A DNA stretch of 64,000 bases, taken from an uncultured Cellvibrionales bacterium (GTDB lineage Bacteria; Pseudomonadota; Gammaproteobacteria; Pseudomonadales; Cellvibrionaceae). The position numbers and the translations under genes are program-made. The stretch spans positions 1 through 64,000 of the forward strand of contig CAJWBQ010000017.1 in assembly GCA_913020115.1 (NCBI GenBank), given 5' to 3'. Each line of letters begins with the position of its first letter. Within the stretch, counting starts at the first letter, position 1. Below are positions 20,178 through 29,694 of this stretch, piece after piece. The notes under the pieces are model-generated. The model was not told where the DNA came from and searched no databases. It was given only the letters and a program-made list of their open reading frames with translations.

Positions 20178-21305
20178 GTGACTGGCAGTGCGAGAGATAA
20201 TTTTAAGCATGCGCGCCGCTGGGTAATCAAGATTGGCAGTGCTTTACTTACTGATGATGGTCGCGGCTTAGATCATGCAGCTATCGCTGGTTGGGTAAAG
20301 CAAATGGCTGAATTGCGTCAGCGGGGTATTGAGCTGTCGCTGGTGTCGTCCGGGGCAGTGGCCGCAGGTATGACTCGCTTGGGCTGGCAGGAACGCCCAG
20401 GCAGTATTCATGAACTGCAAGCCGCGGCGGCGGTTGGCCAAATGGGTTTGGCACAGGCCTGGGAGCAAGAATTCCAAAAGTACGATATGCAAACCGCACA
20501 GGTTTTGCTGGTCCACGATGATCTTTCTAATCGTCAGCGCTACCTCAATGCGCGCTCCACTTTGCGTACACTTACCGAGCTTAATGTGGTTCCCGTTGTG
20601 AATGAAAATGACACGGTGGTCACAGATGAATTCCGTTTTGGTGACAACGATACCCTGGGTGCCTTAGTGGCCAATTTAGTGGAAGCTGATTTGCTGGTTC
20701 TGATGACAGATCAGGATGGTATGTATGACAGTGATCCGCGCAACAATCCCGATGCAAAACTCATAGATGATATGGCCGCGGACGATCTGCGGCTGGACGC
20801 CATGGCTGGTGATGGTGGCAGTCTAGGGCGCGGTGGAATGGTCACGAAAGTTCGTGCGGCTCGTTTAGCGGCTCGCTCTGGAGCGGACACCGTAATTGTC
20901 GGTGGCAGGATCGATAGCGCGCTCATACGCCTGGCCGAGCAAGAGCCCTTGGGTACCTTACTTCGGGCTCAGCAGGCCCCTCAGGCAGCGCGTAAGCGCT
21001 GGTTAGCCGGCCACTTGCAAACTCGTGGTGTGCTGACCTTAGATGATGGGGCTGTGAGGGTGCTGTTAGGCAGTGGTCGTAGTTTGTTGCCCGTGGGGGT
21101 GACTCGTGTTGAGGGCGCCTTCACGCGCGGTGAAATGGTGGTGTGCCAAAATAATCAGGGGCACGAAGTGGCGCGAGGCTTGGTAAATTACAATATTGAA
21201 GAAGCCCAAAAAATCTTAGGGCAGGCCAGTGAGAACATCGAATCCTTGTTGGGCTATAAGGATGATGATGAATTAATTCACCGCGACAATTTGGTGTTGG
21301 TTTAG
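20178..21305 (+). CDS. proB: Glutamate 5-kinase
   Basis: About 375 residues. It phosphorylates glutamate at the gamma position, the first step of proline synthesis. The amino-acid kinase domain has [13 protein letters not shown] near the start, [15 protein letters not shown] and GTGGMxTK-like [16 protein letters not shown] domain follows from about residue 278 ([18 protein letters not shown]). GTG at 20178 is preferred because GATAGGAG is seven bases upstream; ATG at 20172 is an alternative two codons earlier but too close to the ribosome-binding site. Confidence 0.94.
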   Translation: MTGSARDNFKHARRWVIKIGSALLTDDGRGLDHAAIAGWVKQMAELRQRGIELSLVSSGAVAAGMTRLGWQERPGSIHELQAAAAVGQMGLAQAWEQEFQKYDMQTAQVLLVHDDLSNRQRYLNARSTLRTLTELNVVPVVNENDTVVTDEFRFGDNDTLGALVANLVEADLLVLMTDQDGMYDSDPRNNPDAKLIDDMAADDLRLDAMAGDGGSLGRGGMVTKVRAARLAARSGADTVIVGGRIDSALIRLAEQEPLGTLLRAQQAPQAARKRWLAGHLQTRGVLTLDDGAVRVLLGSGRSLLPVGVTRVEGAFTRGEMVVCQNNQGHEVARGLVNYNIEEAQKILGQASENIESLLGYKDDDELIHRDNLVLV

Positions 21306-21308
21306 CGG

Positions 21309-22331
21309 ATGACGAACAAGCTCTCTTCAAATGGTGTTCTTTTAAGGCGGGCCTACCAGGGTATCAGCCAGCTAGGCATTGATGCAGACGACGTATTTCG
21401 TCGCTGTGGTTTTGCCGAGCCCTTCGAAAGTACAATTTACGTTTCGAGAGAGGATCAACTGGAGCGTCACGGTATATTTTGGCCGGTGCTCGCAGACGTG
21501 TCCGGAGACCCCTGCATAGGTTTGCATTTGGGGGAGAAGGTGCCGGTGATGAGCGGCGAAATCACTGAATACCTGTTTATGAGTAGTCCTAACTTTCAAG
21601 AGGGCTTGTTGCGCAGCGCTAAATACACCCGCCTCATCTCCGACTTGTTTCACATGCAAGTCGAGTTTGATGGTGACCCCTGTGTCATCAGCTACAATAT
21701 CCCCGGTATTGAATTGGCTACCCTCGACCAGGTTTATCCCTGTGTCATGGTCTCGAATATGCGATTTTTTTCCCAGCTCACTCTGGGTGAATTTAAGCCG
21801 ACGCTGGTGCGCCTAACCAACACCGACTCCAGCAATGCCTTAGAGTATGAGCGCGTCTTTCAATGCCCCGTCGAATTTTCGGCGCCGGTTAACTGCATGT
21901 GCTTCGCTCAGGAGACGCTTCAGGTGAGTTCGTTGCACGCTGACTCCAATATGTTTGTAATGCATGAAAAAATGGCGGACGAGCAAATCTTGCGATTGGA
22001 AAAGCAGGAGTTGTTGGCGCGAGCGCGGCGTGTAATAGGGGGGTCGCTCGAGACTGGAGAGGTCAGTCTAGAATCGCTCGCGGCACGTTTGGGTATGAAA
22101 AGTAGCCGTCTGCGGGCACATTTTACGGAGCTGGACACCAGTTTCAATCAGGTGCTGTCTGATTACCGCTTTGAGTTGGCGAGAAAGCTGCTTACGCAAA
22201 CTGATGAATCTATCGATCAAATTGTTTATCTCACTGGCTTTTCTGAGCCTAGTACCTTCTATCGCGCGTTCAAGCGCTGGACAGGTACAACGCCCATTGT
22301 CTATCGAGAGCAGGCAAAAGCAGGCGCTTAA
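21309..22331 (+). CDS. AraC-family transcriptional regulator
   Basis: A 340-residue regulator of the OruR/arabinose-binding-type subgroup. The N-terminal ligand-binding domain (about 20-205) contains DPCIGLHLGEKVPV. Two helix-turn-helix motifs at about 240-335 include SLESLAARLGMKSSRLRAHF and the AraC signature VYLTGFSEPSTFYRAFKRWTG. It begins three bases after proB and lies 114 bases upstream of a FadD-type ligase on the same strand. Control of that gene, possibly with a fatty acid ligand, is inference. Confidence 0.85.
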   Translation: MTNKLSSNGVLLRRAYQGISQLGIDADDVFRRCGFAEPFESTIYVSREDQLERHGIFWPVLADVSGDPCIGLHLGEKVPVMSGEITEYLFMSSPNFQEGLLRSAKYTRLISDLFHMQVEFDGDPCVISYNIPGIELATLDQVYPCVMVSNMRFFSQLTLGEFKPTLVRLTNTDSSNALEYERVFQCPVEFSAPVNCMCFAQETLQVSSLHADSNMFVMHEKMADEQILRLEKQELLARARRVIGGSLETGEVSLESLAARLGMKSSRLRAHFTELDTSFNQVLSDYRFELARKLLTQTDESIDQIVYLTGFSEPSTFYRAFKRWTGTTPIVYREQAKAGA

Positions 22332-22393
22332 GTTGGCTCATCTTTAAACAAAGAATTTTCCTGAGGTCAATGTATTGTAGCTTTAGCTGGCTA

Positions 22394-22427
22394 GACTTAA
22401 GCTATTACGAAAATAATAACTTAAGTC
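22394..22427 (+). promoter_or_regulatory. Imperfect palindrome upstream of the acyl-CoA ligase gene
   Basis: GACTTAAG (22394-22401) mirrors CTTAAGTC (22420-22427). After one mismatch the arms continue as TATTA and TAATA around a six-base centre. It ends 18 bases before the ATG at 22446. It does not match the FadR or PsrA sites known from other species. It may be an operator or an mRNA hairpin near the ribosome-binding site. Confidence 0.5.
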
Positions 22428-22445
22428 GATACAATAGGAGAGATC

Positions 22446-24161
22446 ATGGAAGCCAGTTTTTGGGACGGTAAGCGTGCGCCCGGTATCAACGATACCCTCG
22501 AATTAGGTCGTTTTGACAGTGTGGCTGAAGTATTCGCCTTTAGCGTAAAAAAGTACGCCACAAAGACCGCTTTTACTAACATGGGGGTCTCCCTCACATA
22601 CCAAGAATTGGATCAGCTCAGCACGCAATTTATGGCGTGGATCCAGCACAATACCGATTTAAAGCCGGGCGATCGCATCGCGGTCCAAATGCCAAATACA
22701 CTGCAATATCCGGTGGCTGTGTTGGGTATCGCCAAGGCCGGTTTGGTCTTGGTGAATACCAACCCCTTGTACACGGCGCGAGAAATGGTTCACCAGTTCA
22801 ATGACTCGGGCGCAAAAGCGCTGTTGTTTATGGACACCTTTGGTCAATTGGTGGAGGAAGTGCTGCCACAAACCAAGGTTGAAACCGTAATAGTGTCAAG
22901 CTTGGGTGATTTGTTGCCTTTCACCAAGCGGCTTTTGATTAACACCGTTACCCGTCATATCAAAAAAATCATCCCTAGTTTTGATCGCTCGAAAATGACG
23001 TCGTTCCGCGATGCTTTGGCGCTTGGGCGTCAGCATAAAAACGTCCAGCCCACCACGCTTTCTAGCCCTGACGATGTTGTAGCCTTGCAGTACACCGGCG
23101 GTACTACGGGTGTAGCAAAAGGCGCAGAGCTAACCAATCGCAATCTTGTGTCTAATATGTTGCAAATTGATGCTCTTGCTCAGCAGACCGATGAACAAGG
23201 TCGGCCCATGCGAGGCGAGAATGAAGTGGCTGTGGCGCCACTGCCGCTCTACCATATTTACGCATTCACGGTAAATTTAATGTATGGAATGTTTGGTGGC
23301 GGGGAGACTATCTTGATTACCAACCCGCGTGATGCGGATATGTTTTTACGTGCATTAAAGGGGCGTCGCTTTACATCTTTCGCAGGTCTAAATACTTTAT
23401 TTGTATCTTTGATGAATCATCCAGAATTTAAAAGCCTGGATTTTTCGGGCCTGAAGCAAACAGGTTCTGGCGGTACGGCTTTAAGTCCCGATACGGCTAA
23501 GCGCTGGCATGAGATTACGGGTGCGCGTATCGGGGAGGGTTTTGGTCTGACTGAATGCTCACCTGTGGTGTGCTCGAGTCCGGCCGGCAGTTTTATCCAG
23601 GACGGTACTGTGGGTACTCCTGCGCCAGGCACTACTTTGAAAGTTATCGACGATGAAGGTAATGAGCTGCCAATCGGTGAACGTGGAGAACTGTGCGTTC
23701 AAGGGCCTCAAGTTATGAAGGGCTATTGGGGGCGTCCTGAAGCTACCGAAGAATGTCTTAGCAAAGATGGCTGGTTTAAAACAGGTGACGTTGCGGTGAT
23801 TCAGGAGGACGGTTTTGTCCGCATTGTTGATCGCGTGAAGGATTTAGTTTTGGTGTCTGGCTTTAATGTCTACCCTAATGAAATCGAAGATGTGGTCACT
23901 AGTCACCCTCATGTTGAATTCAGTGCGGTAGTGGGAATTCCTGATGAAAAAACGGGTGAGGCCGTTAAGCTTTATGTGGTGGCCAACGATTCGAGTCTCA
24001 CCAAGGAGGTTTTGGATGCGCACTGCCGTAAGAACCTCACCGCGTACAAAATCCCGCGCCAAATTGAGTTTCGCGATGAGCTTCCTATGTCTGCGGTAGG
24101 AAAAATATTGCGGAAAGAATTGCGCGCAGAAGCACTTTCACAGCATAGTAAAAACGCTTAG
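22446..24161 (+). CDS. fadD: Long-chain fatty acid--CoA ligase
   Basis: A 571-residue ANL-superfamily adenylating enzyme that activates fatty acids to acyl-CoA for beta-oxidation or lipid synthesis. The P-loop is YTGGTTGVAKGAELT (about residues 218-232). Later motifs are GEGFGLTECSPVV, GWFKTGDVA and the hinge DRVKDLVLVSGFNVYPNEIE, with the acetyl/acyl lysine in SAVGKILRKELR near the end. The lengths and motifs fit FadD. The gene is alone between an AraC regulator and a strong hairpin. Confidence 0.9.
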   Translation: MEASFWDGKRAPGINDTLELGRFDSVAEVFAFSVKKYATKTAFTNMGVSLTYQELDQLSTQFMAWIQHNTDLKPGDRIAVQMPNTLQYPVAVLGIAKAGLVLVNTNPLYTAREMVHQFNDSGAKALLFMDTFGQLVEEVLPQTKVETVIVSSLGDLLPFTKRLLINTVTRHIKKIIPSFDRSKMTSFRDALALGRQHKNVQPTTLSSPDDVVALQYTGGTTGVAKGAELTNRNLVSNMLQIDALAQQTDEQGRPMRGENEVAVAPLPLYHIYAFTVNLMYGMFGGGETILITNPRDADMFLRALKGRRFTSFAGLNTLFVSLMNHPEFKSLDFSGLKQTGSGGTALSPDTAKRWHEITGARIGEGFGLTECSPVVCSSPAGSFIQDGTVGTPAPGTTLKVIDDEGNELPIGERGELCVQGPQVMKGYWGRPEATEECLSKDGWFKTGDVAVIQEDGFVRIVDRVKDLVLVSGFNVYPNEIEDVVTSHPHVEFSAVVGIPDEKTGEAVKLYVVANDSSLTKEVLDAHCRKNLTAYKIPRQIEFRDELPMSAVGKILRKELRAEALSQHSKNA

Positions 24162-24169
24162 AGGTAATT

Positions 24170-24220
24170 CTATCACCACACCGAAAGTTGAATTACTTAG
24201 ACTTTTCTGTGTGGTGATAG
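24170..24220 (+). terminator. Long hairpin after fadD
   Basis: CTATCACCACAC (24170-24181) and GTGTGGTGATAG (24209-24220) pair perfectly over 12 bases. AAAGT (24184-24188) and ACTTT (24201-24205) can extend the stem inside the loop. The sequence after it is T-rich but interrupted, so it is a likely but not textbook terminator. It could also act in the leader of the receptor gene. Confidence 0.6.
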
Positions 24221-24334
24221 ATGTTTGTCTTTCTTTCAGGTATAAAGTGCCCGTCTATAACATCTGCTTATAAACAATCAATGTTGCTATGCAATTCGCA
24301 AGACTTCCTCTCCTTCACTAAAAGGATATTTACT

Positions 24335-26722
24335 GTGATTAAATCGAAACTATCGTCCAAGTATTTTATGTTGGGCTGTACAGCTTTAGGTGGCGCTTTG
24401 ACTCTGCCTACATACTCTATGGCCGCGTCTGACGATTTGGAAGAGGTTGTAGTTGTTGGTTCTCGGGCTGCTCCACGAAGTGCCGAAGACAGCCCTGTAC
24501 CTGTTGACGTTTTTAACGCTCAGGACCTAATGCAGTCCGGCTCTCTAAGTGGAGAGATTAGCCAGCTTTTACACAACCTAGTACCTTCATTTAATTTTCC
24601 TCGGCAGTCCAACTCCGATACAGCTGATCTTGTGCGCCCGGCTCAATTGCGCGGTTTGAGCCCCGACCACACATTGGTGCTGGTGAACGGTAAGCGTCGA
24701 CATACAACGGCGATTCTTAATACTGGAGGTAAAGCGGGTCGTGGTGCGGCTCCAGTGGACTTGAATACCATTCCAATGGCCGCCATCAAGCGAATTGAAG
24801 TATTGCGTGATGGCGCTGCAGCGCAATACGGTTCAGACGCTATCGCCGGTGTCATTAATATTGTTTTGAAAGACGCGAGTGAAGGCGGTCAGGTGTCAAT
24901 GACCTACGGCCAGCATAAAACAGATTTCGACCCTACGGATGAGAATATTTCTGACGGTGAAACGGTTTTGGTCAGTGGCAATACCGGAATGAGTTTGGCA
25001 GATGGCTTTGTAAATCTTAGCGCTCAATATCGAACGCGTAATGCGACCAATCGCGCAGGTTTTGACCAGGTTCCTTTTTGGGAGAATGATGCGGGTAACC
25101 CCAGTATTGTTGGCAATAAAAATTATCGTGTCGGCGATCCCGAAGAAGACGGCTACAGTTTGTTTGCAAACTGGGCAATGGGTTTAGAGGGCGATATGCG
25201 ACTTTATGGCCACGCGAGCAGCAGTGAGCGTGAGGCAATAGGGTCAAATTTTTATCGTTACCCTAGCGACAGCTACGCCAATGTCGCTGAAGTTTATCCA
25301 AACGGCTACCTGCCTGAAAATGTTGGCACCGCATCAGACCATTCTCTAGTGCTCGGTGTAAAAGGCGGTAGTGATTGGCAGTGGGACTTGAGTGTGAACT
25401 ACGGTTCTAGTGCATTTGAGTTGGGCGTTGAAAATTCAATAAACGCTTCTATCGGCGCAGGCAGTCCGCAGAGTTTTCACATTGGCGATTTTGACTATGA
25501 TCAATTGATTTTGAACGCAGATGCAGTCAAAACCTTCGATCTGAACGGCGTGTCTACGGCGCTGGTGGTTGGTGCCGAATATCGACGAGAGAATTATGAA
25601 ACCAGTGCTGGCTCAGAAGCCTCTTACGCCTTGGGGGCTAACTCCTTTGCCGCACCGGGCTCTCAGGGTATACAGGGCTTGCGTCCTGAAGATGCCGTTG
25701 ATCAAAGTCGTCATAACGTTAGTGTTTTTGCCGACGCAGAGTTTCAATTGAGCGAAAGATTTTTGTTGGGTACGGCCGTACGCTATGAGGACTACAGTGA
25801 TTTTGGCGATACCTTTAATGGCAAAATTACCGCGCGTTTTGAGCTGTCTGATGCTATTGCACTTCGCGGTGCAGCCAGTACAGGTTTCCGGGCGCCCTCA
25901 TTGATTCAGAATGCCTACCAAGCCACGTCTACCGATTTTGGTGAAGGTGGAGCGCTGGCTACTTTTGCGCTATTGCCTGCAACATCACCTCTGGCACAGG
26001 TGCTGGGTGCGGTGGCGTTAGACGCTGAAGAGTCGCGCAATGTGAGTGTGGGGCTTGTGGGCAGCTGGGACAGCGGCATCAGTCTGACACTTGATGTGTA
26101 TAGAATTGAGATCGATGATCGCATTACTTTATCGGAAGGTATTTTCACTGCCGCTGATGGCACTTCGGTAGCAGATTTGGCCGAGGCGGCAGCACATCCG
26201 GGCATTGGTGGTGCACAGTTCTTTACCAATGCAGTGGACACTCGTACCACTGGCTTTGATTTGGTGGCTCTTTACGATTGGAACAATTTCAATTTCAGTC
26301 TGGCGTACAATAAAAATGAAACCGACTTAACCAATGGCGGAGTAGGAAGCGTAGAAGAAATCAATACGCTGGAGACAGCGGCGCCCGATAATAAGTTGAT
26401 TTTGTCAGCCAATTGGGCAGAAGGCAATTGGTCGGCAATGGCACGGGCCACACAATACGGAGAAACTATGCGAGTTTTTGACTTTGGTGGCGGTTATGAG
26501 CCAGAGCAAACTTACGGTCGTGACTTGTCGATTGATGTCGATGTCGAGTATGCGTTTAGCAACGGTGTGACGGTGGCATTTGGTGCTAACAATTTGTTGG
26601 ACGAATATCCCGACCCGTCGAGCGATGATATTGCCTACTTTGGCAACTTGCCCTACGACGTCATTCCTCCGATTGGTATGAATGGTCGTTACGTTTACGC
26701 ACGTACTACGTACAACTTTTAA
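24335..26722 (+). CDS. TonB-dependent outer membrane receptor
   Basis: A receptor of about 795 residues that imports an unknown ligand across the outer membrane using TonB energy. GTG at 24335 is chosen because AAAGGA lies eight bases upstream and it is followed by a signal peptide (cleavage near SMAAS). The TonB box-like stretch DLEEVVVVGSRA follows. The plug domain has QLRGLSPDHTLVLVNGKRRH and GAAAQYGSDAIAGVINIVLK. The barrel ends in aromatic YARTTYNF. An in-frame extension to 24221 overlaps the upstream hairpin and is unlikely. It is followed after 50 bases by an exported SAM hydrolase gene. Confidence 0.9.
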   Translation: MIKSKLSSKYFMLGCTALGGALTLPTYSMAASDDLEEVVVVGSRAAPRSAEDSPVPVDVFNAQDLMQSGSLSGEISQLLHNLVPSFNFPRQSNSDTADLVRPAQLRGLSPDHTLVLVNGKRRHTTAILNTGGKAGRGAAPVDLNTIPMAAIKRIEVLRDGAAAQYGSDAIAGVINIVLKDASEGGQVSMTYGQHKTDFDPTDENISDGETVLVSGNTGMSLADGFVNLSAQYRTRNATNRAGFDQVPFWENDAGNPSIVGNKNYRVGDPEEDGYSLFANWAMGLEGDMRLYGHASSSEREAIGSNFYRYPSDSYANVAEVYPNGYLPENVGTASDHSLVLGVKGGSDWQWDLSVNYGSSAFELGVENSINASIGAGSPQSFHIGDFDYDQLILNADAVKTFDLNGVSTALVVGAEYRRENYETSAGSEASYALGANSFAAPGSQGIQGLRPEDAVDQSRHNVSVFADAEFQLSERFLLGTAVRYEDYSDFGDTFNGKITARFELSDAIALRGAASTGFRAPSLIQNAYQATSTDFGEGGALATFALLPATSPLAQVLGAVALDAEESRNVSVGLVGSWDSGISLTLDVYRIEIDDRITLSEGIFTAADGTSVADLAEAAAHPGIGGAQFFTNAVDTRTTGFDLVALYDWNNFNFSLAYNKNETDLTNGGVGSVEEINTLETAAPDNKLILSANWAEGNWSAMARATQYGETMRVFDFGGGYEPEQTYGRDLSIDVDVEYAFSNGVTVAFGANNLLDEYPDPSSDDIAYFGNLPYDVIPPIGMNGRYVYARTTYNF

Positions 26723-26772
26723 AATTGTAAAGTTTTCGTCTTGCGGAAAATTATTTAATATTTGGAGTGTTC

Positions 26773-27687
26773 ATGAAAACAGTAAAATTAATGAGTCTAT
26801 TGCTGGGCTTTGCGTTTAGTTTGGTATTTTCTCAGGTTCAGGCGGGCGACAAAACTGCTTTAGTTTTTCAGTCTGATTTTGGTTTGAAAGACGGTGCAGT
26901 GTCCGCAATGAAGGGTGTAGCAGTTGGCGTTGATCGCAGCTTGCCAATTTACGATTTAACTCATGAGGTGCCTACTTACAATGTTTGGGAAGCCTCTTAC
27001 CGTTTGTATCAATCCAGCACTTACTGGCCTGAGGGTTCGGTTTTTGTCAGCGTTGTGGATCCAGGTGTTGGAACTACGCGCAAATCTGTTGTGTTGAAAA
27101 CCAAGGCTGGGTTTTATTTTGTGACGCCGGACAATGGTACTTTGACAATGGTTGCTGAGCATCAGGGCATTGCAGAGGTTCGTGAAATTGATGAAAACGT
27201 TAACCGCCTAGCGGGATCAGCGGATTCTTATACATTTCATGGTCGCGATGTTTATGCTTATACCGGCGCGCGTTTAGCGGCGGGTGCTATCAGCTTTGAA
27301 GAGGTTGGGCCGCTACTACCTGCTAAGGTAATCAGTATTGATTATCAGCACGCCACTGTTGAGAGTGGTCTTATCCACGGTAATATTCCAATTCTCGATC
27401 CACAATTTGGTAATGTCTGGACTAATATCCATCAAGACCTTCTTGCTGAGGCGGGCATTAAGCTGGGCGATACGCTGTGTGTAATGGTAGATATGGATGG
27501 CAAGCGTGTACTCGATACTAAGTTGCCTTATCTAGCGTCTTTTGGTGCGGTAGCTGAGGGCGAACCTTTGGTGTATGTAAACAGTTTGTTGAATGTTTCT
27601 CTGGCATTAAATCAGGCGAATTTTGCAGCTAAGTACAATATTGCTTCGGGTGCCGCGTGGCAGGTTCAGTTCAAGGCTTGTAACTAA
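26773..27687 (+). CDS. Exported SAM hydrolase (DUF62 / SAM hydroxide adenosyltransferase family)
   Basis: A 304-residue member of the family that includes SAM hydroxide adenosyltransferase, fluorinase and chlorinase. Family members split S-adenosylmethionine by attack of hydroxide or halide on C5'. Motifs are FQSDFGLKDGAVSAMKG, YDLTHEVP, SVVDPGVGTTRKSVV (Asp and Arg of the hydrolase triad), TPDNGTL and FHGRDVYA (the His). Unlike most relatives it has an N-terminal signal peptide (MKTVKLMSLLLGFAFSLVFS, then QVQA and a cleavage site), so it should act in the periplasm. ATG at 26773 follows TTTGGAG. It probably forms a unit with the receptor upstream. Confidence 0.85.
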   Translation: MKTVKLMSLLLGFAFSLVFSQVQAGDKTALVFQSDFGLKDGAVSAMKGVAVGVDRSLPIYDLTHEVPTYNVWEASYRLYQSSTYWPEGSVFVSVVDPGVGTTRKSVVLKTKAGFYFVTPDNGTLTMVAEHQGIAEVREIDENVNRLAGSADSYTFHGRDVYAYTGARLAAGAISFEEVGPLLPAKVISIDYQHATVESGLIHGNIPILDPQFGNVWTNIHQDLLAEAGIKLGDTLCVMVDMDGKRVLDTKLPYLASFGAVAEGEPLVYVNSLLNVSLALNQANFAAKYNIASGAAWQVQFKACN

Positions 27688-27709
27688 AATATTGCAGCTT
27701 GGCTGCTGA

Positions 27710-27741
27710 TAGCCTTAACGCCTAGAAAAGCGTTAAGGCTA
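27710..27741. terminator. Strong hairpin between convergent DUF62 and DUF2058 genes
   Basis: TAGCCTTAACGC (27710-27721) and GCGTTAAGGCTA (27730-27741) form a perfect 12-pair stem with an eight-base loop. It lies 23 bases after the DUF62 stop. The U tract is weak on both strands. Confidence 0.6.
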
Positions 27742-27811
27742 GAAATTTAGCACAATGATACTCTGTGTTTTCACCGTATTCAGATGTATTTTCCGTCTGA
27801 ACTCTAAGGTT

Positions 27812-28357
27812 CTACCACATCAAATCATCAGGAATTTGGTAGTCAGCATAGGGGTCTTCTTCGTCCGTTTCAATGGGCGCACTCAATACTTGGGTGATTA
27901 CATAGCTTTCATCCCGCTGCTGTATTTTCTCAGCTACTGGTGTCGGTACAAGTTCGTATTTGTCCCCCAGTTTCACAATGGTCAGGCGACCACGTAAGAC
28001 TTCTTTTTGTATATCCGCGGAGAGCAGCATCTTTTTAATTTGCTTGCCGTCGGTGAAATTGTGGTCGATTAAGTCGCGACCTGCTCCTTTGGCTTGCTTG
28101 TTTACCTGAATGAGCTGAATTATTTGGGCGGTAATGGCCTTGCGCTCGGCGTCCGCTTTTAATGCTTCGTTCAAGGCGCGGTCGCGATCAGTTTTATCCG
28201 CGCGGGTTTGGGCGGCCGCCACTTTTGCGTCGTCTACCAAGACTTCTTTACTTTTATGTTGTACCTTTTTAGCTTTGCGCTTGTCTTTGTCAGCCTTTTT
28301 AGCGGTCTTTTTATCAACTAATCCAGCTTTCAATAGCTGATCTTGTAGCGAACTCAT
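27812..28357 (-). CDS. DUF2058 family protein (YaiL-like)
   Basis: A 181-residue cytoplasmic protein of the YaiL/DUF2058 family. It starts MSSLQDQLLKAGLVDKKTAKK, has a lysine-rich coiled region (about residues 15-75), and a C-terminal part with IQLIQVNKQ, DLIDHNFTDGKQIKKM and a final acidic segment ending DDLMW. It is often annotated as nucleoprotein/polynucleotide-associated enzyme, but the function is not established. It stands alone, convergent with the DUF62 gene. Confidence 0.88.
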   Translation of the reverse strand: MSSLQDQLLKAGLVDKKTAKKADKDKRKAKKVQHKSKEVLVDDAKVAAAQTRADKTDRDRALNEALKADAERKAITAQIIQLIQVNKQAKGAGRDLIDHNFTDGKQIKKMLLSADIQKEVLRGRLTIVKLGDKYELVPTPVAEKIQQRDESYVITQVLSAPIETDEEDPYADYQIPDDLMW

Positions 28358-28501
28358 GGGGTGCTCCGGCCAGTTGTGTGGTTGGCAAAACGCTATGATA
28401 CCGCAGGACGTTAGATCCGCCCACTTTCTATCGATAAGTGAATGCGATTTGTGTGGCGGGCTTATATACTCCTGCCAAGATTACAATAATAAGGATGCCT
28501 G

Positions 28502-29671
28502 ATGGGTAAGAAAATTCTAGTTAGTGTTGTGTCGCTGGCCTTAGTGGGCTTTGCTTTTGTGCAAATAGCGCCGCCTTTGATTGAAAAGTCGTTAAATCAA
28601 GTGGAGCCAAGTGTAGAGCCGTCGGTGTCTCCTGCGACACTCGATTTTCATAACAGTCTACTTGTGGGGGATCTTCATGCAGATTCTTTGCTATGGAATC
28701 GCGATTTGCTCCAGCGCAGTGATCGTGGGCATGTAGACTTCCCGCGCCTACGGGAGGGTAACGTGGCGCTGCAAATGCTCACTACGGTGACTAAGTCTCC
28801 AAAAGGACAAAACATTCACGCTAATGAGGCGGAGGCTTCGGACAATATAACCTCTCTGGTGATCAGCCAAGCTTGGCCAGGCGGCACTTGGCAAGATCTC
28901 AGTGAGCGGGCACTTTACCAAGCCCAGAAACTTCACGAGTTTGTGGCTCGCGCCCCCGACGAAGTGGCGCTGGTTCAATCTCAGGGTGATTTAGAAGTTT
29001 TGTTGGCAGAGCGTGCAGCGGGTAAATCTGTTGTGGGAGCGTTATTGGGCACGGAGGGGTCGCACGCCTTGTCCGGCGAGCTGGCGAACATCGATCGCTT
29101 GTTTGATGCGGGTTTTCGGATGATGAGTTTGCAGCACTTCTTTGATAATAAGCTTGGCGGGTCTTTGCACGGGAAAAGTAAGCTGGGTTTAACGTCATTT
29201 GGTCGTGACGCGGTGAATCAGATGCTAAAACTGGGCATCATGATCGATGTGGCGCATTCCTCAGAGGCCGTTGTGCGCGATGTGCTAACTTTGTCAGGTG
29301 GTCCCGTTATTGTGAGCCATACCGGCTTTCGCGGGCACTGTGACAGCTCGCGGAATATCAGCGATGACTTGATGAAGGCGATCGCGGCTCAAGGTGGCTT
29401 AATTGGGGTGGGCTATTGGAAGCAGGCTATCTGTGATATTAGCGCCGCCGGTGTAGCGGAAGCGATCGTTTACGGTGTGAATCTTGTGGGTGAAGACGCG
29501 GTGGCTTTAGGTTCTGATTATGACGGCAGCGTGATCACGAGTTTTGATACTTCCAAGTTGCACTTAATCACCGCCGCCCTGCTGGAGCAGGGCTTGAGTG
29601 AGGAGCAAGTTCGCAAAGTTATGGGTGGTAATATGGTGCGTTATTTAGCCGATAACTTGCCTGAGGTGTAA
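28502..29671 (+). CDS. Membrane dipeptidase, peptidase family M19
   Basis: A 389-residue zinc dipeptidase related to renal dipeptidase. A hydrophobic N-terminal segment (residues 5-24) acts as an anchor or uncleaved signal, so the enzyme should face the periplasm. Metal ligands are seen in VGDLHADSL, LLGTEGSHAL (the bridging Glu), IDVAHSSE and VSHTGFRGHC; ALGSDYDG completes the site. M19 enzymes cut L-L or L-D dipeptides, including Cys-Gly from glutathione. It is convergent with a glutathione reductase gene seven bases away. Confidence 0.88.
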   Translation: MGKKILVSVVSLALVGFAFVQIAPPLIEKSLNQVEPSVEPSVSPATLDFHNSLLVGDLHADSLLWNRDLLQRSDRGHVDFPRLREGNVALQMLTTVTKSPKGQNIHANEAEASDNITSLVISQAWPGGTWQDLSERALYQAQKLHEFVARAPDEVALVQSQGDLEVLLAERAAGKSVVGALLGTEGSHALSGELANIDRLFDAGFRMMSLQHFFDNKLGGSLHGKSKLGLTSFGRDAVNQMLKLGIMIDVAHSSEAVVRDVLTLSGGPVIVSHTGFRGHCDSSRNISDDLMKAIAAQGGLIGVGYWKQAICDISAAGVAEAIVYGVNLVGEDAVALGSDYDGSVITSFDTSKLHLITAALLEQGLSEEQVRKVMGGNMVRYLADNLPEV

Positions 29672-29694
29672 ACCCGTATTAGCGGGTAGCCTCA
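29662..29694. terminator. Stem spanning the convergent ends of the M19 and gor genes
   Basis: TGAGG (29662-29666) with CCTCA (29690-29694) and ACCCG (29672-29676) with CGGGT (29683-29687) form a two-part stem that covers both stop codons. The intergenic space is only seven bases. There is no U tract; termination is uncertain. Confidence 0.35.
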
